Shown: positions 1-8,646, counted from the first letter of the stretch. The stretch is DNA of 36,323 nt from Bacteroidota bacterium (GCA_013696965.1 JACCXN010000059.1:1-36323), one strand, 5' to 3'. Numbers and translations are program-made. Notes: a model not told the origin generated them from the sequence alone.

Positions 1-134
1 TGGCTATTTCATATGTGTATAATTTGTTTTTTAACTGTCATTTGGTATAGCCAGGTTATATTCATTAGCGTTTGTGAACGGTTCGTGCATGGCTATTTCA
101 TAGGTATATAATTTATTCGTTTTTTAATTATTCC
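1..134 (+). repeat. Interspersed ~90-bp repeat, one full and one partial unit
   Basis: The unit runs from TGGCTATTTCATATG through an AATTTGTTTTTTAA core, then GGTATAGCCA, GTTATATTCATT and a TTTGTGAACGGTTCGTGCA tail. A second, partial unit starts at about 90 and fades near 134. The same family occurs as four units at 18372-18748 and as one inverted unit at 26592-26688. The two edges of each unit (ATGGCTAT..ATATG and CATATGGTATAGCCAT in the better copies) are inverted repeats, so the transcript could fold into a hairpin with a T-rich or A-rich loop. The array is probably cut by the window edge. Confidence 0.85.
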
Positions 135-614
135 TTAAAAGAACTCGTGAATTGCTAAAGCATTTATCTTTTACCTGTTGTATGGTATGAATAGGTTTAT
201 TTATTTATTTATTTATTGAATTTTAACGAATAAACCTTCCATATCCAAATTTTATATACATGATTTACATTTTTATTTTTCATTATTATTAATTCAAGGA
301 AATTAATTCCAGTTCCTTCTTGCTGAATATTAAAATCCATCATTAATTTGTTTTTTAGGCCTTTCCCATACAATTTCTAAAGCCTCTTTAGCTCAAAAAA
401 AAGAAGTTAAAATACATTAATAAAAGACTAAAATACTCAGCCAATAATTTTTGTAATTATTTAAATAAAATCTAAAATCTATTAAAATCCTTACTGGGCT
501 TTAATTCAATAAAAAAACACCTATTCAGAATGTTGTTTTCCAAAAAAAAATTACAAAAAATAATTGTTTGTTTTAGATAAATCACTAAATTGCCCCTATA
601 AAAAGCTTATTATT
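135..614. other. Intergenic region, no gene seen
   Basis: This very AT-rich stretch holds a TTTA tetranucleotide run at about 196-217. I see no convincing reading frame, RNA gene or strong hairpin. The promoter of the following small gene should lie in its right end, but no clean TAnnTTTG box was found. Confidence 0.6.
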
Positions 615-989
615 ATGAATAAATTCTTACCCTTGGTATTTGCTCTCTGTGCATTAATCTTATTTGGATTTACTATGAAAGGCCCTTCCGCTACTTCAAA
701 ATTTAAAGAAATCATTATAGGAATTGAAGATGCTCACACCTCAAGAGATGCCATCAATATTAAAAAAGAGCTCAACCTCATCCCTGGTGTACAATATATT
801 GGGTACTGCAATATTTTGAAATGCATTATGGTAAAGATAAATCTGGAGTTGATACAGGATGAAAAGCTGGTATTAGAAAAGGTGCTTGATATGGGCTATA
901 AAGAAGTCCATGTAAAAGAAGGAATAACAGTATTTGAAATAAAAAAAGTGTGCAAGGACAAAATTGAAATAGAGCACGCCTCAGAATGA
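615..989 (+). CDS. Small membrane-anchored or secreted protein with an HMA-like fold
   Basis: The gene encodes 124 aa. The ATG at 615 is preferred over a TTG at 564 because it puts a hydrophobic signal or anchor segment (MNKFLPLVFALCALILFGF) at the N-terminus. The rest (about residues 30-105) has the alternating pattern of a ferredoxin-like heavy-metal-associated domain, with IIIGIEDAHTSRDAINIKKE followed by a valine- and isoleucine-rich strand region. The usual CxxC metal site is absent; two cysteines sit in YCNILKC (CxxxxC). It lies 33 bp upstream of the large T9SS protein on the same strand and may be cotranscribed. Function is unknown: the fold is an inference from the pattern, and metal binding is doubtful. 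Confidence 0.65.
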   Translation: MNKFLPLVFALCALILFGFTMKGPSATSKFKEIIIGIEDAHTSRDAINIKKELNLIPGVQYIGYCNILKCIMVKINLELIQDEKLVLEKVLDMGYKEVHVKEGITVFEIKKVCKDKIEIEHASE

Positions 990-1022
990 TATTAAACTAA
1001 TTTCAACCTTAAATTTTAAAGC

Positions 1023-4000
1023 ATGAGGAAAATTTACTTCATCTTTTTAGCTGCTCTTTTATTTTCAGCAGTTAAAACTTCAGCCCAATGCACAGGTGGA
1101 ACACTAGGAAGTGCTATCACTCCTACTACTGTTTGGCAATCGCAATCTACAGTAGGTGGCAGGTATTATACATTTAATGCTACAGCAGGAAATATTTACT
1201 ATTTTTCGTATTGCTCTGCGGATGGTGGAAACACTACCTATGATACACAAATAACGATCTTAAACAATACTGGTGGATATGCAAATGGATATAATGATGA
1301 CTTTTGTGGCGCACAGTCTTACTTAACATGGACGGCTCCTGCGTCAGCAACTTACCGTTGCCTTGTGAATAAATGGAACTGTACAAATCAGAATAACATG
1401 GGAACAATGGTCTATAAATTTTCGGGCCCTTTAACTTGTCCTAACTCATTAGGTGCAGGTACAGTTTCGGATGCTTCTCTTCCTTATTCTTCTGGATCAG
1501 GCACAACATGCGGCAACGGCAATAACATTAACAGCACAAATGCCAGTGCCTATTGTGGCGCCTCATATTATTATAATGGCGAAGACAAGACATGGATATT
1601 TTCCCCTGCAACTACAGGCACAATTACCATTAATTTAACTTCAACAGGCAGCTATACCGGTTTAATGCTTTATCAAGGATGTCCTTTTTCTGTAGGAAGT
1701 ACTTGCATTGCATTTGCCCAAGATTTTTCCGGCTCAAAGAGCATTTGTGTAAGTGTAACAGCTGGTGTTACTTATTATCTTATTCTTGATTCATGGCCAT
1801 CACCCACTTGCAATCCATTTTCAAACCTTACCATTAGTGCCCCCGGGGGAGCATTAGCAGGCTCAACTTGTGCAAATGCACCAACCATTACCCTTCCTTA
1901 TTCTGCTACTGGTCATAGCACTGCATGCTACGGAAATAATTATAATAATTCCAGTACCGGGTCCTGTATGTCCTTATATGAATCAGGCGAAGACAGAGTT
2001 TATAAATATGAAGCAACAGGAGCCCAATGTATTGGGATAACTTTGAGTAACCAGTCCACCTCCTATACAGGCTTCCAGGTGTATAATGGATGCCCGGGAA
2101 CAGCCGGAACTACTTGTGTAGGGAGTTTTGGAGGAAGTATACCATTAACCGGAACTGTTACTTTACCCGGAGCAGGTACTTATTATATTATTGTAGATAC
2201 CTGGGCTTCCCCTTCAAGTGCTTCCTACTCGATTTCAATACAATCTTATGGTTCAGGTCCAACAAATGATCTTCCATGTAATGCAACTAACATTCCTTTG
2301 GGTTCTACATTAACAGACGATAATAATTGCTCAGGCGGTGGTGGAGAGCCAGCAACTCCTTCTTGTTGGTGGGCTGGAAATTTAAATACAATTTGGTATA
2401 GCGTTGTTTGCCCGGCCTCTGGTCAATTAAGAATAAAAACACAGGCTGGTACTCTTACCAATACACAAATAGCAGTATACTCAGGTTCATGCGGCTCTCT
2501 GACCATGGTTACAGGTGGATGTAATGATGATGCAAGTTCTTGCGGAGGTTATGTTTACTATTCCGAACTACTTCTTAGTACACTTACTCCCGGGGCCACT
2601 TATTTCATCAGAGTGGATGGGTACGGCAATGCTGTTGGCACATTTACAATTACTGCTACTGATGGCAACATTTCTCCGCCTCAAGGAAACCAGGATTGCG
2701 GAGGAGCTATTGCAGTTTGCGGAACAATTATAAATGAACCAGCGGGATTTCTAGGTTGTGGAGGAGTCCAGGATGTACCCACTTCGGGGAGCATACCTGG
2801 CAATCCAAGTACAAATGTCAACTCAGCTAATAGTGGTTGTATGCTATCGGGTGAACTTAACACAGTATGGTACCATATTACCATAGGAAGCAATGGGAGT
2901 TTGAACTGGACACTAAGTCCCAATACCAACGGGTTTTGGGACTGGAATTTATATCCCCTTAATCCATTGTACACATGTTCTGATATTTCGAATAACCTGG
3001 TGGCTCCCGTAAGATGCAACTGGAATGGAAGTTCGACCAGTTCAACAGGGATGCAGCAACCAATACCGGTCGGAGCGAGTGCAAGTAATTTCGAAGCTCC
3101 CCTAAACGTAACAGCAGGACAATCATATATGCTTGTTATGTCGAATTTTAGTGGTACTACTGCAGGTTACACACTTGATTTTTCAGGTTCAACCGCTGCT
3201 TTTGCCACACCATCCTCAATAACCTGGACAGGCAGTTCTAGTTCTTCCTGGACCACATCCTCTAACTGGGGCGGATGTTCTACTCCATCCTGTTCTGTGA
3301 ATTGCAGTGTACCAGTGGGGACCAATCAGCCGGTAATATCCACAAATACTACAGTAAAGGATATAACTATTATGCCTGGTGCCACCCTTACTATTAATCC
3401 AGGTATTACGCTTACTGTTTGCGGAAACTTCGTAAATAACGGAACACTAGCAATCTCCCCCACTTCCACCATTTTATTTAACAATGGCACTGTCAACCAA
3501 ACTATTTCAGGGAATCTAACAGGTACAAATTCTTTGGGAAATTTTACAGTTACTAAAGCTGGGGGTACAGTTACATTCCTTAGTGATATTGACATTGCTG
3601 GTAATTTTACTACATCTACAAACACTAGTGTAGTTAATGCCAACAGCCGTTATATTTCAGTAAAAGGTAACTTTACCAACGCAGCTGCAGGAACTACCTT
3701 TACCAACGTGGGCAGTGGAACTCTAAGTTTTAATGGAGCAACCGCTCAGACTTATTCCCCAGGAGGTGCTCTTACCCTTAATAATGTTATAATGCAACAT
3801 ACAGGCACTGGTGTTACACTCTCAGGAAATCACATGATCCTTGGAACATCAGGGAATCTTACCCTAACACAAGGAAAAATCATTACAGGAGCAAATGAAG
3901 TGAGAGTAAATAACATCGCCTCTGCTTCTGTTACACAGGGAAATACAACTAGCTACGTGGAAGGCAATCTAAGAAGGTGGATCAATGTAACTGGAAGTTA

Positions 4001-4976
4001 TGATTTTCCCGTAGGCCATGCTACTAAAGGATACCAAAGAGCAAACATCAACTTTACACTAGCAACTACCATTAACAATCTTTTGGCTAGCTTTGCTCCA
4101 TATGGAACTGTTCCGGCTGCACTTAATTCTTCTGAATGTGGGGTAACATATAATAGTCCTGCTCTTGATAACGGACGTTGGACCATCAATGCTTACAATT
4201 CATCCTTAACTCAGATTACAGGTACAGGAAATTATACAGCAACCCTTTATAACTTGAATTACACAAATGCTATAGGAGCAGGCGGATGGACCGTTATGAA
4301 AGATCCTGGAACAGGATGGGGACTAAATGGAACATGCAGTCCTAGCCCAGTAACGGCTGTTGTCAGAACTGGAATGGGCGGATTCTCCAACTTCGGAACT
4401 GCTCAGGCCTCCTCTCCACTTCCCATTACTCTTATCTCATTTGAAGGTAAAAATTCAGGCAAAATGAACAAACTTTATTGGATTACAGCTTCTGAACAGA
4501 ATAATGATTTCTTTACGGTTGAACATTCCTCAGATGGTGAGAATTTTGAAGATATCGTAAGAGTTAAAGGAGCAGGAAACAGCTCAAACACCAAAAAATA
4601 CGAAGCAATAGATGAGAATCCTTTCAATGGAATTACCTATTATCGTCTAAAACAAACAGACTTTAATTCTGATTTTACCTATTCTCAAATCATTGCCCTT
4701 CATAATCATTTTGATGAAATTAACGTATTCAATGTGCGGCCTAACCCAACTCAAAATGAGTTATACTTTGATTTCAACACACCGGTTGAAGGAAAAATAA
4801 CAACGGAAATAACCGACAACATGGGAAGAAAAATTTATTATGCTGAACCAGAGGTTAGAAAAGGGAAAAATAGCATTCTCATTCCTATGAATTCGTTTGA
4901 ACCTGGCATTTATTCGCTAAAAGTAACCTTCCCTGAATCAGATTACATCAAAATATTGAAAATAGTTAAAAATTAA
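1023..4976 (+). CDS. Large secreted T9SS cargo protein (type A sorting domain)
   Basis: This 1317-aa protein starts with a signal peptide (MRKIYFIFLAALLFSAVKTSAQ). Residues about 22-750 carry repeated Cys- and Gly-rich beta-sandwich modules (patterns such as YYLILDSWPSP, YYIIVDTWASP and YFIRVDGYG) that look like pre-peptidase C-terminal or CUB-like domains. Residues about 735-1000 form a repetitive beta-rich stretch (GATLTINPGITLTVCGNF, then many NGT/GTT strands) like those in beta-helix adhesins. A fibronectin-like module (ITLISFEGKN..YYRLKQTD) comes before the C-terminal sorting domain, which begins VRPNPTQNELYF and ends ILKIVKN. The protein is thus expected to cross the outer membrane by the T9SS and be anchored to or released from the surface. 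No catalytic motif was seen, so an adhesin or structural role is an inference. A terminator follows at 5002. Confidence 0.88.
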   Translation: MRKIYFIFLAALLFSAVKTSAQCTGGTLGSAITPTTVWQSQSTVGGRYYTFNATAGNIYYFSYCSADGGNTTYDTQITILNNTGGYANGYNDDFCGAQSYLTWTAPASATYRCLVNKWNCTNQNNMGTMVYKFSGPLTCPNSLGAGTVSDASLPYSSGSGTTCGNGNNINSTNASAYCGASYYYNGEDKTWIFSPATTGTITINLTSTGSYTGLMLYQGCPFSVGSTCIAFAQDFSGSKSICVSVTAGVTYYLILDSWPSPTCNPFSNLTISAPGGALAGSTCANAPTITLPYSATGHSTACYGNNYNNSSTGSCMSLYESGEDRVYKYEATGAQCIGITLSNQSTSYTGFQVYNGCPGTAGTTCVGSFGGSIPLTGTVTLPGAGTYYIIVDTWASPSSASYSISIQSYGSGPTNDLPCNATNIPLGSTLTDDNNCSGGGGEPATPSCWWAGNLNTIWYSVVCPASGQLRIKTQAGTLTNTQIAVYSGSCGSLTMVTGGCNDDASSCGGYVYYSELLLSTLTPGATYFIRVDGYGNAVGTFTITATDGNISPPQGNQDCGGAIAVCGTIINEPAGFLGCGGVQDVPTSGSIPGNPSTNVNSANSGCMLSGELNTVWYHITIGSNGSLNWTLSPNTNGFWDWNLYPLNPLYTCSDISNNLVAPVRCNWNGSSTSSTGMQQPIPVGASASNFEAPLNVTAGQSYMLVMSNFSGTTAGYTLDFSGSTAAFATPSSITWTGSSSSSWTTSSNWGGCSTPSCSVNCSVPVGTNQPVISTNTTVKDITIMPGATLTINPGITLTVCGNFVNNGTLAISPTSTILFNNGTVNQTISGNLTGTNSLGNFTVTKAGGTVTFLSDIDIAGNFTTSTNTSVVNANSRYISVKGNFTNAAAGTTFTNVGSGTLSFNGATAQTYSPGGALTLNNVIMQHTGTGVTLSGNHMILGTSGNLTLTQGKIITGANEVRVNNIASASVTQGNTTSYVEGNLRRWINVTGSYDFPVGHATKGYQRANINFTLATTINNLLASFAPYGTVPAALNSSECGVTYNSPALDNGRWTINAYNSSLTQITGTGNYTATLYNLNYTNAIGAGGWTVMKDPGTGWGLNGTCSPSPVTAVVRTGMGGFSNFGTAQASSPLPITLISFEGKNSGKMNKLYWITASEQNNDFFTVEHSSDGENFEDIVRVKGAGNSSNTKKYEAIDENPFNGITYYRLKQTDFNSDFTYSQIIALHNHFDEINVFNVRPNPTQNELYFDFNTPVEGKITTEITDNMGRKIYYAEPEVRKGKNSILIPMNSFEPGIYSLKVTFPESDYIKILKIVKN

Positions 4977-5001
4977 ATGGAATTCTTATTGCAATTTTTC
5001 A

Positions 5002-5036
5002 GGAGTTAAGTAATGATTATCTTAACTCCTTTTAAT
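5002..5036 (+). terminator. Terminator after the T9SS protein
   Basis: A ten-base perfect stem, AGGAGTTAAG pairing with CTTAACTCCT across a short loop, is followed by TTTTAATTATTTC. It lies 25 bp after the stop codon of the 1317-aa gene. Confidence 0.8.
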
Positions 5037-5283
5037 TATTTCTATTGGTATTTGAGGCCATAATTTACAATTACAGAAATCTTAAGGGAAAAAGCGGTTC
5101 ATATTTTTGCTGACAACTTAGGCATGAGGGAAGAGTTGAGGGAATGCTTCATGTGTTTGTGGTGTAAGCTGTGCCTTACTTTCTGTAGAAAAGCATTACT
5201 ATTCTTACCATGTCGGATATTTGGGAAAGTCCAGATTGTTTTATAATTATTGGAAGCATAGTTATCTGAATTCTCAATATTGA

Positions 5284-5412
5284 AATCTTTTAAAGAAATT
5301 TTCCGGTAATAAGTTTTCAATAGATATGAGCACATATGCTCCAGGATTGTATTTTATTGAAGTAAACCAAAACCTTGAATTGAGCAGGATGAAAGTGATG
5401 AAGAATTATTAG
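5284..5412 (+). pseudogene. Remnant of a T9SS type A C-terminal sorting domain
   Basis: Read in frame from 5284, the DNA encodes NLLKKFSGNKFSIDMSTYAP, then GLYFIEVNQNLELSRMKVMK and NY before TAG at 5410-5412. This matches the last half of a T9SS type A sorting domain (the 'aPGlYfi.v......kkikv.k' ending). A TGA stands just upstream in the same frame, and no start or upstream coding sequence for it is visible between 5040 and 5284. It is a tail without a body, left from an older secreted-protein gene. Confidence 0.75.
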
Positions 5413-5503
5413 ATGAGAATTTCCTATCTGCTTTAATCAAGCAACTAAGGCAAAAGCATTTTAATTTTAATTAAAAAAATCAAACGAAATTTGAAAAATA
5501 GTA

Positions 5504-6003
5504 TTGATTGCGTTTCATCCAATAACACATATTTCAGAATACCTGCTGGTAAAAGTAGACAGCACAAGAGAGCCCTATTGGGAGAAGTATTATAAAAATG
5601 ACAAATACTTATTCCTCAACCAGGTGCTGGCCACCAGCGATGGTGGTTGCCTGATGAATGGGGTAAGTTATGATAAAGAAAAAGCCATAGAAGAGGAACT
5701 GGATATTTACATCATTAAAGTAAACAATGATGGAGATGATCCAACTACTATAAAAGAAGCCAAACAAAAAATAATTTTAAAGTTTATCCCAACCCGTTCA
5801 ATAATTCTTTTACCATTGTTTCAGAAGAAACTGCTCCATCTGTTTTTCAACTTTACAATCATTCCGGAGCAGTGATACTGGAGGAAAAAATTCAATCAGA
5901 AAGGCAAACAATTGATGCTGCTTTTCTTCCGGCAGGAATGTATTTTTACAGGCTTACAAATGAAAATGGGAAAGCAGTTACAGGGAAATTGCTGAAGAAT
6001 TAG
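5504..6003 (+). pseudogene. Frameshifted C-terminal part of a T9SS secreted protein
   Basis: The first part (frame of 5504) reads LATSDGGCLMNGVSYD and ELDIYIIKVNNDGD, the usual sequence of WD/Kelch-like T9SS proteins just before their tail. The tail itself, KVYPNPFNNSFTI..FQLYNHSGAVILEE..LPAGMYFYRL..GKLLKN, lies in the other frame and stops at 6001-6003. The two join cleanly if the frame changes in the six-A run at 5766-5771 (AKQ then NNFKVYPNP). No signal peptide or N-terminal body is present. It is either a truncated and frameshifted relic or, for the single indel only, a homopolymer sequencing error. Together with the remnant at 5284 it suggests a decayed run of T9SS genes. Confidence 0.8.
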
Positions 6004-6115
6004 ATGAAAATTGTTTTAATGGTTTGACCAAAACAATTTACGTTATACCAGCATGTTGATATCTAAAATTACACAATATTATTGTGAAATTCGGTTTTAA
6101 GATTATTATTGAATC

Positions 6116-6151
6116 AAAAACCCCTTTGGCAATTTCGTTAAATGGGTTTTT
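6116..6151 (+). terminator. Probable terminator after the T9SS relic
   Basis: AAAAACCC pairs with GGGTTTTT around a loop of about 20 bases, followed by GATTTT. It is the first hairpin after the relic's stop codon. The loop is long, so the call is moderate. Confidence 0.5.
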
Positions 6152-6173
6152 GATTTTATCATTTTAAGAGAAT

Positions 6174-6212
6174 AAAAAAAGCGGACTCCATTAAAGTAGT
6201 TCCGCCTTTTTT
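6174..6212 (-). terminator. Terminator of the cold-shock-domain gene
   Basis: On the minus strand GGCGGA pairs with TCCGC, extended by a few further pairs, and is followed by a run of seven T. It begins 19 bases after the stop of the cold-shock gene. An A-run on the other side could let it work in both directions. Confidence 0.7.
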
Positions 6213-6230
6213 GGGAATTATAATTATAAT

Positions 6231-6683
6231 TTAAACCGCTTTTTTAACCGCTACAGCAGTGAGTCCCTTTTTTTCCAATTTAACCTCAAAGGTCACCTTG
6301 TCATTTTCTTTTACCTCGTCTATCAAACCATTCACATGAACAAACACGCTTTCCTGGGTCTTTAGATCCTTTATAAAACCATAACCTTTGGAATCATTGA
6401 AATGCGTAACCACTCCGTTTCTAACAAGTTCTTCTATTTCTATTTCGCGCTTTGGAACACCTATTTCTATGTCTTCTTTTTTAATTACTCTGCGTTTGCT
6501 TGGATCTGGGGGGGTTGAGGTTATGTTTCCATATTCATCAACATAAGCAAGCATATTATCAAGAGAGCTACTCTCTTTTGGATTGTCTTTCTTTTCCAGT
6601 TTTTTTGTCTCTTTGTCTTTTCTCTTCTTCTCTTTTTTCTTCGCTATTTCTTTTTTATTCCATGTTTCTTGTGATCTGGCCAT
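6231..6683 (-). CDS. Cold-shock-domain protein with a lysine-rich N-terminal extension
   Basis: The gene encodes 150 aa. Residues 1-40 are highly charged (KKEIAKKKEKKRKDKETKKL), probably helical and RNA-binding or disordered. Residues 41-87 are a linker with MLAYVDEYGNITSTPPDP. The cold-shock domain spans about 88-149 and keeps RNP1 (KGYGFI, residues 99-104) and RNP2 (VFVHV, 113-117). Canonical CspA proteins are about 70 aa, so this belongs to the long form found in Bacteroidota. The likely role is cytoplasmic RNA binding or an RNA chaperone. The gene stands alone, with a promoter-like box about 100 bases upstream, which leaves a long 5' UTR as in other cold-shock genes. Confidence 0.88.
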   Translation of the reverse strand: MARSQETWNKKEIAKKKEKKRKDKETKKLEKKDNPKESSSLDNMLAYVDEYGNITSTPPDPSKRRVIKKEDIEIGVPKREIEIEELVRNGVVTHFNDSKGYGFIKDLKTQESVFVHVNGLIDEVKENDKVTFEVKLEKKGLTAVAVKKAV

Positions 6684-6780
6684 AGTTTTTTTTGTGCAGT
6701 TTATGTTTTGTTGTTAATGGTTTTTTTAAATTTCAAATTAGAAGAAAGAAATTTAATCCAAAACCAGTTTTATATAGGTG

Positions 6781-6788
6781 CAAATTTA
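6781..6788 (-). promoter_or_regulatory. Promoter -7 box for the cold-shock-domain gene
   Basis: The minus strand reads TAAATTTG followed by CACC, a full match to the Bacteroidota -7 element TAnnTTTG. It would start transcription near 6775, giving a leader of about 90 nt before the ATG at 6683. No clear -33 element was found. Confidence 0.5.
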
Positions 6789-6949
6789 CACTAATTCTTA
6801 GTACTATAACATTTGGCTTTGAAAATATATCTTCTTAATTCCCAATCATTGATTAACAACGTACAGCGATGCTTTTTATTAGAAAATAAGACTGGAGGTT
6901 TTAATTAATCTTCTTTCTAGCTTTGGGAAAAAGAAAAAAACTGTTCTTG

Positions 6950-7171
6950 CTATTTTTTTTTCTTCAGGGGTTCCAAAAGATATTCCAATCCATTCATTTT
7001 TATTTCATAAATAGTCACCAAAAGCATTCCAAGCTTGCCCTGTGGAAAGCCCTTGCGTTGAAACCATTCAAGATAGGATACAGGCAAATTACACAACAAG
7101 GTGCCTTTGTATTTGCCAAAAGGCATTTGCATACTAACCAATTGCAGGAGTAACTGAGGATCGGGTCCCAA
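6950..7171 (-). CDS. DUF3820 family protein
   Basis: This is a 73-aa protein with the family core MPFGKYKGTLLCNLPVSYLE and WFQRKGFPQGKLG, followed by YEIKMNGLEYLL. DUF3820 proteins are small cytoplasmic proteins; some are labelled putative quorum-sensing-regulated virulence factors, but their molecular role is not established. The start is uncertain: TTG at 7171 keeps the leading LLLQLV helix, while ATG at 7132 would remove it. Related proteins have that helix, so I chose TTG. Length and motif agree with the family. It is monocistronic, and a GCACCTTTG box lies just upstream. Confidence 0.8.
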   Translation of the reverse strand: MGPDPQLLLQLVSMQMPFGKYKGTLLCNLPVSYLEWFQRKGFPQGKLGMLLVTIYEIKMNGLEYLLEPLKKKK

Positions 7172-7196
7172 TGTCGTTTTTTTTATTAATGTAAAT

Positions 7197-7204
7197 CAAA
7201 GGTG
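7197..7204 (-). promoter_or_regulatory. Weak promoter -7 box for the DUF3820 gene
   Basis: The minus strand reads GCACCTTTGATTTAC. CACCTTTG differs from TAnnTTTG by one base (C for T at the first position). The identical GCACCTTTG stands before the TPP riboswitch. The implied leader is only about 15-20 nt. Confidence 0.35.
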
Positions 7205-7218
7205 CATATTTTTTCAAT

Positions 7219-7577
7219 AAAAAAAGCCCTGGAAAATTTGAGGCCACTGAAAAAGCTAATCCCGAAGGGATGATACAAATATAGATTAATATTTTTAATT
7301 CCAGTTCAACCCCAGAGGGGTGAAATTATTGATTGTTTATTTTTATAACACCCCTTCGGGGGTTTTGGTTTTAATTGTTGTTATTTTCTGTAATCCTGTC
7401 ACCCTTCGGGGTTAGCTTTTTCAGTGGCCTCCTTTTTGGGGAGGCCTCTGAAAAAGCCTTTTTAATTAAAAAAAATAAAAAAGGGAGTAGATAAACTTGC
7501 GATTCTACTCCCTTTTATTAACATTTAAGTCTTAAAAAGACTTTTTTAGTGGCCTCAAAATTTCCGGGGCTTTTTTA
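7219..7577. repeat. Nested MITE-like inverted repeats
   Basis: Four copies of a GAGGCC(A/T)CTGAAAAAG-type end are arranged as inverted pairs. Left arm 7240-7273 (GAGGCCACTGAAAAAGC then TAATCCCGAAGGGATGA) is almost perfectly complementary to 7399-7431. A second pair is 7441-7462 with 7533-7556. The outer flanks AAAAAAGCCCTGGAAAATTT (7219 on) and AAATTTCCGGGGCTTTTTT (ending 7577) also pair, enclosing the whole block. CCCCTTCGGGG-type palindromes occur inside. There is no reading frame, so these look like two small non-autonomous elements side by side inside a third inverted pair. Confidence 0.75.
7482..7516 (-). terminator. Hairpin downstream of the DUF2911 gene
   Basis: AAAAGGGAGTAGA pairs with TCTACTCCCTTTT over 13 bases across an 11-12 base loop, with A-runs and T-runs on both sides. 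It lies about 80 bases after the minus-strand gene's stop and could terminate it. It also sits within the MITE-like block, so it may simply be part of that element. Confidence 0.5.
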
Positions 7578-7592
7578 AAAATGTTTTCCAGC

Positions 7593-8444
7593 TTATTTCT
7601 TTGCCGGCTTCCAATCTACAAGTGCTTTTTCAACAGCTTCTTTGTAAAAAAAACCTGCAGGGTTTTTATCGCCAAGTTCTTTGGCTTTTTGGGCCGATGC
7701 AAAAGCTTCTTTGCTTTGTTTTTTCTCAGCATGTATTTGTGCTTTTATCCAATGGCTGTACCATTGATCAGGGCTAATGGCAATAGATTGGTTTATCCAC
7801 GTCAGTGCCTTATCAAGGTCTTTTTTGTTGGTAAGCATATAGTTTGCGGCATTGGTATAATTTCTCCAACTTGCATTTAAAGAGTTGTTGATGTTTTTTA
7901 ATGCCTGTTCATCAGTTGCTGTTGTAAAAGGAACATCAATTTTCAATTTCTCCCATTCAAGGCTGATGTTTCCACCAGTATTTGAAAAATCGGAAATCAA
8001 AAATGTAAGTCTTTCACGGTTTGGGGAAACTTGTGGTTTTACTTTTAAGCGCACAACATCCTTGTCAATGGAATAGCCATCAGTTCCTCTTAATTCAGAA
8101 TCACTGTTGATAATAACTGTCCATTCTTCTTTTTCTGGAATAGTCAAAAATGCATAACTTCCTGCAGCAACTGCTTTTCCACCAATGGTAACTTCCTTGC
8201 TAAATGTGATTTTACTTGCCATATTAGCACCAGTACGCCACATTTCGCTATAAGGAACAAGATCACCCCATATTACCCTTTTATTGACTGCTGGACTACT
8301 GTAATCAATGGTTACATCTGTTAAACCAACAGTTTGTTTAACCATTGCCTTAGGGCTTGGTTGAGGAAGATCAAGTTGGGCGAAAACAGGTTGAACCAAT
8401 AAAGCTCCGGCTGAAATAATAAAAGTTGCAAATAATTTTTTCAT
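7593..8444 (-). CDS. DUF2911 family exported protein
   Basis: The gene encodes 283 aa. An in-frame start at 8483 exists, but ATG at 8444 puts a clean signal peptide (MKKLFATFIISAGALLVQPV, cut after FAQ) at the front. The DUF2911 domain (about residues 25-180) is clear: SPKAMVKQTVGLTDVTIDYS, RVIWGDLVPYSEMWRTGAN, KITFSKEVTIGGK, AGSYAFLTIPEKEEWTVI, and LEWEKLKIDVPF. The C-terminal 90 residues look like one or two TPR helices (LDKALTWINQSIAISPDQWY). The family is common in Bacteroidota and is predicted periplasmic; its function is not known. It stands alone on its strand, bounded by the repeat block downstream. Confidence 0.88.
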   Translation of the reverse strand: MKKLFATFIISAGALLVQPVFAQLDLPQPSPKAMVKQTVGLTDVTIDYSSPAVNKRVIWGDLVPYSEMWRTGANMASKITFSKEVTIGGKAVAAGSYAFLTIPEKEEWTVIINSDSELRGTDGYSIDKDVVRLKVKPQVSPNRERLTFLISDFSNTGGNISLEWEKLKIDVPFTTATDEQALKNINNSLNASWRNYTNAANYMLTNKKDLDKALTWINQSIAISPDQWYSHWIKAQIHAEKKQSKEAFASAQKAKELGDKNPAGFFYKEAVEKALVDWKPAKK

Positions 8445-8646
8445 CTTAAATAAAAGTTTTAAAAAGGTTAGTAAAAGCTTCAAGATTCTAGTCTGTGCGG
8501 CTCTTGTTAATTTATTTTGAGGGGTGAAGATAGAAATACTTTAAAGAACCACAATAATATGCGGGTACTTTTGTATTCATAAAACTCCCTGAAAATTATC
8601 TTTATTCCTCTAACAGCGATAAATGCCTTCTTTTCTTATTTATAAT

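Noticed and set aside
5099-5335. Minus-strand reading frame of 78 aa
   Set aside because: It overlaps the T9SS tail remnant on the other strand and shows no family pattern, signal or start context.
5760-5790. Programmed ribosomal frameshift in the T9SS relic
   Set aside because: There is an A-run, but no upstream body of the gene, no signal peptide and no stimulatory structure seen; decay or a homopolymer error is simpler.
6923-7153. Plus-strand reading frame of 76 aa
   Set aside because: It is antisense to the DUF3820 gene, which has a recognisable family motif.
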